Below, in pieces: positions 1-8,299 of a stretch of 64,000 bases of DNA (positions within the stretch are counted from its first letter, which is position 1; the number at the start of each line of letters is the position of its first letter). A model generated the notes under the pieces. It was not told the DNA's origin, ran no database searches, and worked only from the letters and a program-made list of their open reading frames with translations. A program made the translations under genes and the position numbers. The DNA is from Flavobacteriaceae bacterium (GTDB taxonomy: Bacteria; Bacteroidota; Bacteroidia; Flavobacteriales; Flavobacteriaceae). The stretch is taken from positions 1 to 64,000 of the forward strand of contig JAENXC010000013.1 in assembly GCA_016649715.1 (NCBI GenBank), in the 5' to 3' direction.

Positions 1-227
1 GTTTCATTTTTTTTTGAACCAGGACTAAAGGGAAACAAGAATCAAGACGGCTTTCAGATATATTCTGGGAATCGTCCTGTTTCCCTTCAATCCTATTTCC
101 TGTTTCATTTTTTTTGAACCAGGACTAAAGGGAAACAAGACTGAATGGAAACAAGACTTAAGACAGTTTTTGTAAATATTTCGGAAATCGTTTTATTTCT
201 TCTTAAACAAGTTTCCTTTTTTATTTT
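1..227. repeat. Direct repeat (~40 bp, ~101 bp period) of GTTTCATTTTTTTTGAACCAGGACTAAAGGGAAACAAGA, with a decayed continuation
   Basis: Positions 1-40 and 102-140 are nearly identical; following segments (gggaatcgtcctgtttccc / ggaaatcgttttatttcttc) are also related. Confidence 0.8.
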
Positions 228-257
228 CCTAATTACCTAATTCCTAATCCCTAATCC

Positions 258-1106
258 CTAATCCCTATCACCTGTATCCCTGCTCTTCCTTCTTTCCTCT
301 CTCTTCTGGTTCCGAACCACAATTTTCGAAATATAAATACTCACTTCATAAAGAATAAGAATCGGGATGGCAACAATAATCTGGCTCACAATATCTGGAG
401 GCGTTATTATCGCCGACAGTATCAAGACTATTATCAGTGCAAATTTTCTGTATTTCCGAAGGATTTCAGGCGTTATCAAGCCAATTTTTGTAAGGATATA
501 CATCAGTATTGGCAGTTCAAAAACAATGCCGCAGGCCAGAACCGAGGTTCTTACCAAGGATATATAGCTTTCCAAATCAAACTGGTTAATAACTTCCTCG
601 CTAACTTGATAATTTCCTAAAAAGTTGATGGATAGGGGAGTTATGAGATAATACCCAAACAGAACCCCTAGAAAGAAGAGCACGGAGGCTATCGCAATAA
701 AACCGCGACTTGACTTGCGTTCTTTTTCTTTTAATCCGGGACTTATGAATTTCCAAAATTCGTAAAGAATATAGGGGAAGGCGACAATAATTCCCGCATA
801 GATTGACGTCCACATATGCGCTGAAAACTGTCCTGCCATTGTTCTACTTTGAATTTTAAAGGGCATTTCCTGAAAACAGAAGGTGTCCATTCCCAGAGAG
901 CGGGAGATTTCGCAAAACATGGTATAGGTAGCGAACCCTGGTTTTGAGGGGCCAAAAATAAGAACATCAAAAATAAACCTCTTAAAAATAAAAGCCAAAG
1001 TTGCGAGAATCACAACGGCAATGGTGGAACGAATAAGGTGCCAGCGCAGTTCTTCCAAATGGTCCAAAAAGGACATTTCTTTTTCGGGGGAAGCTTTTTT
1101 CTTCAT
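258..1106 (-). CDS. tatC: Sec-independent protein translocase TatC
   Basis: MSFLDHLEELRWHLIRS N-terminus and multi-TM TatC pattern. Confidence 0.95.
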   Translation of the reverse strand: MKKKASPEKEMSFLDHLEELRWHLIRSTIAVVILATLAFIFKRFIFDVLIFGPSKPGFATYTMFCEISRSLGMDTFCFQEMPFKIQSRTMAGQFSAHMWTSIYAGIIVAFPYILYEFWKFISPGLKEKERKSSRGFIAIASVLFFLGVLFGYYLITPLSINFLGNYQVSEEVINQFDLESYISLVRTSVLACGIVFELPILMYILTKIGLITPEILRKYRKFALIIVLILSAIITPPDIVSQIIVAIPILILYEVSIYISKIVVRNQKREERRKSRDTGDRD

Positions 1107-2071
1107 TAAATAATGCCTTCTCTGGTAAGGTTATGGATATGCACCACCCCGCAGTATTTCCCTTTGTCCTCCGCAAGGATTTGGGTTATCCCAAATTTGT
1201 CCATCATTTCCATGGCTTCAACGGCCATGGCAGTGTTGGCTATTATTTTTGGGTTGCGGGTCATAATGTCCTTTGCGGTCAATCCTGAAAAATTATCGGT
1301 CCGTGTCAACATACGTCGCAAATCGCCATCGGTAATGATTCCCACAATTTCGTCGTTTTCAACCACGGCTGTTACCCCCAGCATTTTTTCGGAAATTTCA
1401 ACAATCACTTTTTTAACATCGGTATCGGGGCTTACCTGTGGTTTTTCGTTCAGGGAGGTAAGGTTGCTGACGCGCAGATATAATTTCTTCCCCAAGGAAC
1501 CGCCAGGGTGGAACCTTGCGAAATCCTTGCTCGAAAATCCGCGCAAGTCCAAAAGGCACATTGCCAAGGCATCGCCGATAACCAGCTGTGCGGTGGTGCT
1601 GGCGGTGGGTGCAAGATTGTTGGGGCAGGCTTCTTTTTCCACATAGGCATTCAGTACAAAGTCTGCCTGTTGGCCCAAAAAAGAATCACGGTTTCCGGTA
1701 ATAGCTATCAATTTGTTTTCAATAGCTTTTATCAATGACACAAGCACCTTTATTTCGGGGGTGTTTCCGCTTTTTGAAATGCAGATGACCGTGTCGTTTT
1801 CCTGAATGGTCCCCAAATCGCCGTGAATGGCATCGGCAGCGTGCATAAAAATTGCGGGGGTTCCCGTGGAGTTTAAAGTTGCGACAATTTTGGTTGCAAT
1901 ATTGGCACTTTTGCCTATTCCGGTAACGATTACCCTTCCCTTGGAATGATAGATATAATCAACAGCACCGGCAAATTCTCCATCCACTAGATGGGCGAGG
2001 TTTGCAATGGCTTTACTTTCAGTTTCAATGGTGTTTTTCGCTACGGAAATAATTCTATCCTCTTTGTTCAA
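1106..2071 (-). CDS. kdsD: KpsF/GutQ family sugar-phosphate isomerase (arabinose-5-phosphate isomerase), SIS + CBS domains
   Basis: SIS motif GIGKSANIATKIVATLNSTGTPAIFMHAADAIHGDLG, GGSLGKKL, C-terminal CBS pair. Confidence 0.93.
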   Translation of the reverse strand: MNKEDRIISVAKNTIETESKAIANLAHLVDGEFAGAVDYIYHSKGRVIVTGIGKSANIATKIVATLNSTGTPAIFMHAADAIHGDLGTIQENDTVICISKSGNTPEIKVLVSLIKAIENKLIAITGNRDSFLGQQADFVLNAYVEKEACPNNLAPTASTTAQLVIGDALAMCLLDLRGFSSKDFARFHPGGSLGKKLYLRVSNLTSLNEKPQVSPDTDVKKVIVEISEKMLGVTAVVENDEIVGIITDGDLRRMLTRTDNFSGLTAKDIMTRNPKIIANTAMAVEAMEMMDKFGITQILAEDKGKYCGVVHIHNLTREGII

Positions 2072-2233
2072 AATTTTAATGCTTTTGAATGTTTGTAACT
2101 GTTTCAGAAATTAGTATATTTAGAATAGAATTAAAAACAATTCAGAACTCTTAAATATAGAAACGTTTCTTTTAAGATGCAGTCAATGCAATACGGTTGC
2201 AAAATTACAACTGTTAATCAGTAAAACAATGTA

Positions 2234-4468
2234 TTGTTGGCTAAAACTGAATTTTCCTTTAAAAACCCAAGCAACGTGGCAGAGATTGACATATACGCAG
2301 CCCTAAAAAAATATTTTGGATTTACCAGATTTAAGGGCTTGCAAGAGGAAGTTGTAAAAAGTATCCTCAATGGTAAAAATACATTTGTGGTAATGCCCAC
2401 GGGTGGCGGCAAATCACTTTGTTACCAGCTTCCGGCACTTATGCAGGAAGGAACGGCAATAATAGTTTCGCCGCTTATTGCGCTGATGAAAAACCAAGTG
2501 GACGTGCTGCGCGCACTTTCTTCGGAAGAGGGAATTGCCCATGTTTTGAATTCTTCCCTCAACAAAACCGAAGTAAAAAAAGTAAAGGCCGACATAGCCA
2601 GTGGAATCACAAAACTGCTCTACGTGGCGCCCGAATCACTCACCAAAGAAGAATACGTAGCTTTTCTGCAGACACAGAAAATATCGTTTATGGCCATAGA
2701 CGAGGCCCATTGCATCAGCGAATGGGGCCACGATTTTAGGCCTGAATACCGAAATTTGAAAAGCATCATTCAGCGAATAGGGAACAATATCCCTATTATT
2801 GGCCTTACCGCAACCGCAACCCCAAAAGTGCAGGAAGACATTCTGAAAAACCTCAACATGCAGGAAGCCAATACCTTCAAAGCTTCTTTTAACCGTCCAA
2901 ACCTTTATTACGAAATTAGGCCGAAAACGAAAAATGTGGATTCGGATATCATCCGTTTTGTAAAACAGAACGAAGGGAAAAGCGGGATTATCTATTGTTT
3001 AAGCAGAAAAAGAGTAGAGGAAGTTGCGCAGGCCTTGCAGGTAAACGGTATAAAAGCCGTGCCCTATCACGCCGGACTCGATGGAAAAACCCGTGTTAAA
3101 CACCAAGATATGTTTTTGATGGAAGATGTGGACGTGGTGGTGGCAACCATAGCCTTTGGGATGGGGATTGACAAACCCGACGTTCGTTTCGTGATCCATA
3201 ACGACATTCCAAAAAGTATTGAAAGCTACTACCAAGAGACCGGACGCGCCGGAAGGGATGGCGGCGAAGGCCATTGTGTTGCTTTTTACAGTTATAAGGA
3301 CATTGAAAAGCTCGAAAAATTTATGAGCGGCAAGCCCATAGCCGAACAGGAAATTGGCCATGCACTGTTGCAGGAAGTGGTTGCTTTTGCCGAGACCTCC
3401 ATTTCACGAAGAAAATTCATCCTTCATTATTTCGGCGAAGAATTTGACAACGAAACTGGCGATGGTGGTATGATGGACGATAATATGCGCTATCCCAAAA
3501 AGAAACACGAGGCAAAGGACGATGCAAAACTACTTTTGGAAGTGGTTGCCAAAACAAACGAACAATACAGAAGCAAAGAAGTGGTAAATGTGTTGATAGG
3601 AAAGGTAAACGCCCTAATAAAATCGCACAGAACGGATACCCAGGAATATTTTGGCTCTGGCGACAAACACGATGCAGCATATTGGATGGCATTGTTACGC
3701 CAACTTTTGGTTGCGGGATTTTTGAAAAAGGATATTGAAACTTATGGGGTTATTCATTTAAATGATTTGGGAAAGAAGTTTATAAAATCGCCCGCTTCCT
3801 TTATGATGACCGAGGATCATTCCTTTAAAGACGCCAATGACGATGTGATTGTTGCCGCGAACAAAGAAGGCGATGTTGTGGACGAAGTACTCTTTAGACT
3901 TCTAAAGGCAGAACTTAAAAAAGTAGCACACGATTTAGACCTGCCGCCATTCGTGATTTTTCAGGAACCGTCCTTGGAGGATATGGCGCTTAAATATCCC
4001 ATAACAATGGACGAACTTTCCAGCGTTCACGGAGTGGGAGAGGGAAAGGCAAAAAAATACGGGAAATCCTTTTTAAAACTCATTCAAAAATACGTTGAGG
4101 AAAACGATATAATCCGTCCGGAAGATTTCGTTGTAAAATCTACGGGCAGCAACAGTTCCCTTAAATTATACATCATTCAAAACGTGGACCGCAAGCTCGC
4201 TTTGCCAGATATTGCCAACGCCAAAGGCATTGAAATGCGTGAGTTTATAAAGGAAATGGAAGCCATCGTTTACAGCGGCACCAAACTGAATATAGACTAT
4301 TGGGTTGATGAGGTTTTGGACGAAGAACAGCAGGAAGAAATCCACGAATATTTCCTTGAGGCTAAAACTGATAATATTGAAGAGGCTCTTGACGAATTTG
4401 ATGGCGATTACGACGAAGAGGAATTGCGGCTGTACCGCATCAAGTTTATTAGTGAAGTGGGGAATTAG
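2234..4468 (+). CDS. recQ: ATP-dependent DNA helicase RecQ
   Basis: MPTGGGKSLCYQLPAL, DEAHCISEWGHDFRPEY, QETGRAGRDG, RQC/HRDC-like C-terminus. Confidence 0.95.
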   Translation: MLAKTEFSFKNPSNVAEIDIYAALKKYFGFTRFKGLQEEVVKSILNGKNTFVVMPTGGGKSLCYQLPALMQEGTAIIVSPLIALMKNQVDVLRALSSEEGIAHVLNSSLNKTEVKKVKADIASGITKLLYVAPESLTKEEYVAFLQTQKISFMAIDEAHCISEWGHDFRPEYRNLKSIIQRIGNNIPIIGLTATATPKVQEDILKNLNMQEANTFKASFNRPNLYYEIRPKTKNVDSDIIRFVKQNEGKSGIIYCLSRKRVEEVAQALQVNGIKAVPYHAGLDGKTRVKHQDMFLMEDVDVVVATIAFGMGIDKPDVRFVIHNDIPKSIESYYQETGRAGRDGGEGHCVAFYSYKDIEKLEKFMSGKPIAEQEIGHALLQEVVAFAETSISRRKFILHYFGEEFDNETGDGGMMDDNMRYPKKKHEAKDDAKLLLEVVAKTNEQYRSKEVVNVLIGKVNALIKSHRTDTQEYFGSGDKHDAAYWMALLRQLLVAGFLKKDIETYGVIHLNDLGKKFIKSPASFMMTEDHSFKDANDDVIVAANKEGDVVDEVLFRLLKAELKKVAHDLDLPPFVIFQEPSLEDMALKYPITMDELSSVHGVGEGKAKKYGKSFLKLIQKYVEENDIIRPEDFVVKSTGSNSSLKLYIIQNVDRKLALPDIANAKGIEMREFIKEMEAIVYSGTKLNIDYWVDEVLDEEQQEEIHEYFLEAKTDNIEEALDEFDGDYDEEELRLYRIKFISEVGN

Positions 4469-4541
4469 TGGTCTCCACCTACGCTGAAAAAGCTTGTGCC
4501 TCCGCTAAAGCTTCAGCGACACGCGGACGGTGGACAAGAGT

Positions 4542-4611
4542 GGTCAGTACGCAGTGGTCAGTAGTCAGTGGTCAGTACGCAGTGGTCAGTAATCAGTGGT
4601 CAGTAATCAGT
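4542..4611. repeat. Heptad array: ten xxxCAGT units (GGTCAGT/ACGCAGT/AATCAGT)
   Basis: Strict 7-bp phase read directly. Confidence 0.9.
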
Positions 4612-4630
4612 TTAATGAATTTCATGAACT

Positions 4631-4809
4631 TTGAATCTTGAACTTGTCACCCTGAGCGCAGTCGAAGGGTTGAATCTTGAACTTGTCACCCTGAGTAGCC
4701 TGTCCTGAGCGCAGTCGAAGGGCAGTCGAAGGGTTGAATCTTGAACTTGTCACCCTGAGTAGCCTGTCCTGAGCGCAGTCGAAGGGCAGTCGAAGGGCAG
4801 TCGAAGGGT
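4631..4809. repeat. Three tandem copies of TTGAATCTTGAACTTGTCACCCTGAGCGCAGTCGAAGGG with 1, 2 and 3 copies of the terminal CAGTCGAAGGG unit
   Basis: Read directly; an inverted single copy lies at about 24330-24357. Confidence 0.9.
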
Positions 4810-4819
4810 TGAATCGTGA

Positions 4820-5278
4820 TTACAATTCCACCAATACCTCATAAACACCATTTTCTTGGTTTTGCTCATAGGTAGTACCACTTATTTCCAGTTTGTTTAC
4901 CTGCACATAGGAACAACAATTTTCATTTTTTTCTTCTGCGTCGAGGTGTAAGGTGAAAATTTCACGATCGCCTACTTTTAAAAGGTAGTTTGCTATATTG
5001 GTTCCCCAACCAAATGGTCCCAAGCCGATTGTATTTCTATCATTTTCGGAATTAAAGGTGAATTGCACCTTGCTGTAATTATTGTCTATGTCCAAAACCT
5101 CAATATCGGCTTTATCAAAAGTGCCATTGGTAAATAAATTTTCGCCAGTGGTTTTGTCCAAAAGCTCAAAATCCAAACCCAATGGTCCAGAATTGCAAAG
5201 CACATCACATTTATCAACGCTACACGAATTCAAAACAATAGCAACGAAGCACAACAAAATAAAACCTATCTTTTTCAT
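4820..5278 (-). CDS. Small predicted lipoprotein, function unknown
   Basis: MKKIGFILLCFVAIVLNSCS lipobox. Confidence 0.7.
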   Translation of the reverse strand: MKKIGFILLCFVAIVLNSCSVDKCDVLCNSGPLGLDFELLDKTTGENLFTNGTFDKADIEVLDIDNNYSKVQFTFNSENDRNTIGLGPFGWGTNIANYLLKVGDREIFTLHLDAEEKNENCCSYVQVNKLEISGTTYEQNQENGVYEVLVEL

Positions 5279-5288
5279 AAAATACTAA

Positions 5289-5351
5289 ATTACTGATTAC
5301 TGATTACTGTTCACTGCGTACTGGCAACTGCGTACTGAATACTGAACACTA
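5289..5351. repeat. Heptad array of xxxACTG units (reverse complement of the CAGT type)
   Basis: ATTACTG x3, TTCACTG, CGTACTG, GCAACTG, CGTACTG, AATACTG, AACACTA. Confidence 0.85.
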
Positions 5352-6407
5352 ACTCTTCTGTTCCTTGTTGAAATACACCAAATAATAATACATCTGCTTT
5401 TCCTCATCCCACCCTTTTTCAATAAATTTATCCGCACTTTCCGAGTTGATGAAATCCAGTTTTATTTGGATATTGGTATCGAGGTTTATCACGTTTTTTA
5501 TTTTTTTCCGCGCTGCGGTAACGGCTGTGTTGGCGATGGGAAAAGTGGTTAAATCCTCAATGCTGTACTTGGGCGCTTTTTCACTTTTGTAGTGTCGGAA
5601 TTCTGGAAACATATCCGGATTGTCAATGACATCATTCATAAAAGCAGTTTCCTCAAAATTGTCGTTTTTGGCGAAATGGTTCACGGCGCGGTTCATAAAC
5701 ATAACCTCCTGCTTTTTGTCCTCCGCGGGCAAAACCACGTCTTTGGCGAAATCCTGACAGAATTTTAAATACTTTTTTGTGTAGAAATTATCGTCCGCAA
5801 ATGCTTCCACGCCAAGGAAACTTTCCAGCCAATAGCGTGCATCGTATCGATTGCTGTCCACCGAAAGGATTTTATAGCCTTCCTCTTTTTTTGAATTGAA
5901 AATGATGCAGCCTTTGTCCAATTTATTAAGGTTCACGCCGTGTTGCAACATAGCTTCCAGTTGGTTTGCAGCTTCGGAAAACTGAAGAAAATCCTGTTTA
6001 AGTTCACTTTTAAAAATTCCGATGGCGTCCATTTTCACATTGTCAAGTTGCACGTTTTCAAGATAGGCTACATAGACCTCGCCGCTTTTAATATGAGGAT
6101 GCTCGGACTGATTGTAAAGATAGGTCGCCATTTTGCGACTCTCTTCGTGAATGTTTTGCGGATTGTCAAAAATTAGCGACGCACTGTTGAAAAGTTCGTG
6201 AAACTCCAAATCGGCTTCGTGCGAAAAGCGGAAGTAGTTTTCTTCCTTGTCGCGAAACGGTTTCAGAAAAAACTCTTTCAGCAAGGGCGTAATTTCATCG
6301 TCCATTTTATAGGGTTCCGCAGAAAGAAAAATAGCTTCGTTCCTACTTTTGTTACCCACTCGGTGAATGGAAAGGGAGGCGATGTGGGTATTGAAAAGGT
6401 TGATCAT
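5349..6407 (-). CDS. Nucleoid-associated protein (NdpA/YejK 37 kDa family)
   Basis: HPHIKSGEVYVAYLENV and overall organisation typical of PF04245. Confidence 0.8.
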   Translation of the reverse strand: MINLFNTHIASLSIHRVGNKSRNEAIFLSAEPYKMDDEITPLLKEFFLKPFRDKEENYFRFSHEADLEFHELFNSASLIFDNPQNIHEESRKMATYLYNQSEHPHIKSGEVYVAYLENVQLDNVKMDAIGIFKSELKQDFLQFSEAANQLEAMLQHGVNLNKLDKGCIIFNSKKEEGYKILSVDSNRYDARYWLESFLGVEAFADDNFYTKKYLKFCQDFAKDVVLPAEDKKQEVMFMNRAVNHFAKNDNFEETAFMNDVIDNPDMFPEFRHYKSEKAPKYSIEDLTTFPIANTAVTAARKKIKNVINLDTNIQIKLDFINSESADKFIEKGWDEEKQMYYYLVYFNKEQKS

Positions 6408-6413
6408 TTATTT

Positions 6414-6448
6414 TTGTTAATTGTTAATTGTTAATTGTTAATTGTTAA
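6414..6448. repeat. Heptad array (TTGTTAA)5
   Basis: Perfect 7-bp tandem repeat. Confidence 0.95.
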
Positions 6449-6467
6449 GAGTTATGATAAGTATTTT

Positions 6468-6551
6468 ACTACCGACTACCGACTACCGACTACCGAGAAC
6501 CGAGAACCGAGAACCGAGAACCGAGAACCGACTACCGACAACCGACTACCG
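6468..6551. repeat. Heptad array, 12 units ACTACCG/AGAACCG
   Basis: (ACTACCG)4(AGAACCG)5 ACTACCG ACAACCG ACTACCG. Confidence 0.95.
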
Positions 6552-6553
6552 AA

Positions 6554-7066
6554 TCAATTCCAGTTTTCGTCAAAATCGAGGTTGTCGTAATCTTCCGGAT
6601 CTAGGTCGAATTCTTCTTCGAAATCGTCATCTTCGATATCCTCGGCTATAAATTCCTTTTCGGGTGCGTCTTCCGGTATTTCGCCGTGGGCGAACATTAA
6701 ATTTGGATAAATCTGGCCGGTTTCAGCTTCGACAATATCAGCCAGTTCCACCATAAATGTCCACATATTCAGAAAATCGTAAACGTAGAGAAGGCGTGTT
6801 TTTTCTTCGTCAACCACGTCTTCTATATAAGTTTCGCCCATAATGCGTATTCCGTCCGGCTCATCGCTTACGTCAAAAAGGGAAATTTCTTCACCTTCTT
6901 CCCATAAATCGTTGGTTATATAAAAGGAAGCCATTTCCTGCCCATCAAAGCCAAAGGATTGGGTTATAGCGTTGTGAAAATCTTCTAGCGTGCCCGAAGC
7001 TTCTATTTCGATGTCGCGGAAAACGTCTTCGTGGGTGTCGAGGATTATTCTGAAACGGTAAATCAT
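6554..7066 (-). CDS. pRiA4b ORF-3-like (IS1096 passenger TnpR-like) family protein
   Basis: YRFRIILDTHEDVFRDIEI...FGFDGQEMASFYI, acidic C-terminus. Confidence 0.7.
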   Translation of the reverse strand: MIYRFRIILDTHEDVFRDIEIEASGTLEDFHNAITQSFGFDGQEMASFYITNDLWEEGEEISLFDVSDEPDGIRIMGETYIEDVVDEEKTRLLYVYDFLNMWTFMVELADIVEAETGQIYPNLMFAHGEIPEDAPEKEFIAEDIEDDDFEEEFDLDPEDYDNLDFDENWN

Positions 7067-7146
7067 TTATCTAAAAATTTTTGGACTTCAAAGTTATGAA
7101 AAAAGTGTTCAGTATTCAGTGGCAGTTGGCAGTTTTGCTTCGGAAT

Positions 7147-8166
7147 TTATTTTGTAAAACGATGCAGAACAAAAGTCATTGCTGCCAATAGGAAAAATGC
7201 CGTTACTTGGTGCAAAACTCCCAAAACCACGGGAACATGCAGGATAAGCGTGAAAACTCCCAGAGTGAACTGCAACAAAACTAAAATCAATAATACATTT
7301 ATTCCGTTTTTCTGAGGAAGGGTGAGCTGCAATTTTCGGGTTTTGTACCAAATGAAGAAAATCATTGCTACAACTGCATAGGCCATATAGCGGTGCACAA
7401 ACTGTACGCCGCTTTTGCCTTCCACAAAGTTTTTCCAAAGGGGAACTTGTTCTGTGTAAACGGTTTCGTGTATCCATTCGCCCTCGTTCATCAATGGCCA
7501 GTGATTGTGGATCAAGCCCGCATCGAGCCCAGCCACAAAGGCGCCCCAAATAATCTGGATGAGCAGGATTGCCATCCCAACCCTAATAATATTTCGAATG
7601 TGTTTATTGATTTCTTTTTTGATGGGATACCACAGATCCAGCGCCACCCAAAAAGTGTAGGCGAAGGTTATAAAAGCGGTCGTCAAGTGCATTGCAAGCC
7701 GATAATGGCTCACATCCGGCCGATCCACCAAACCGCTTTTCACCATATACCAGCCCAGAAATCCTTGGAATGCCCCAAGGCACATTAAAATTATCGCTTT
7801 TTTTATGGTGGGTTTTGTAAGCTGTTTTTTCAGTAGAAAATAGAAGAAAGGAATGATGAAAACCACACCCAAAAGTCTGCCGAGAAAGCGGTGGAGCCAT
7901 TCCCAGAAATAAATATCCTTAAAATCCTGTAAACTGAAGTGATTGTTCAGTTTTTGGTATTCGGGGAATTGTTTGTAATGGTCAAATTCCGCGATCCACT
8001 GCGCTTCGTTTAAAGGCGGCATTGTGCCCGAGATAAGTTTATAGCTGGAAATTGAAAGCCCAGAATGGGTTAAGCGCGTAATGCCTCCAATTACTACCAT
8101 TACAAAAATCAGGAAACATCCTGCGAGGAGCCAGTAGATTATTTTTTTGTTGTCTTTGTTTGCCAC
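7147..8166 (-). CDS. ctaA: Heme A synthase, COX15/CtaA family (apparent GTG start)
   Basis: GGITRLTHSGLSI, WLHRFLGRLLG, HRYMAY, LHQVTAFFLL. Confidence 0.92.
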   Translation of the reverse strand: MANKDNKKIIYWLLAGCFLIFVMVVIGGITRLTHSGLSISSYKLISGTMPPLNEAQWIAEFDHYKQFPEYQKLNNHFSLQDFKDIYFWEWLHRFLGRLLGVVFIIPFFYFLLKKQLTKPTIKKAIILMCLGAFQGFLGWYMVKSGLVDRPDVSHYRLAMHLTTAFITFAYTFWVALDLWYPIKKEINKHIRNIIRVGMAILLIQIIWGAFVAGLDAGLIHNHWPLMNEGEWIHETVYTEQVPLWKNFVEGKSGVQFVHRYMAYAVVAMIFFIWYKTRKLQLTLPQKNGINVLLILVLLQFTLGVFTLILHVPVVLGVLHQVTAFFLLAAMTFVLHRFTK

Positions 8167-8243
8167 GAATTCACGAATTATTATTTAATTTATTTTGCAC
8201 CCCGATAAATCGCGAGCCTACCTGAATACTACTAACGTCACTT

Positions 8244-8299
8244 CTCTTTATTCTTTTCTCTTTATTCCTTATTCTTTATTCTTTTCTCTGTTTTCTCTT
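8244..8299. repeat. Heptad array CTCTTTA/TTCTTTT/TTCCTTA overlapping the 3' end of the next CDS
   Basis: Eight in-phase 7-bp units; CDS stop at 8269-8271 lies inside. Confidence 0.85.

Noticed and set aside
1113-1646. 177-aa plus-strand ORF opposite the kdsD-like gene
   Set aside because: Fully antisense to a clear KpsF/GutQ-family gene, with no recognisable domain.
4631-4809. Possible CRISPR array
   Set aside because: Repeats are contiguous with no unique spacers and expand internally; no cas genes seen.
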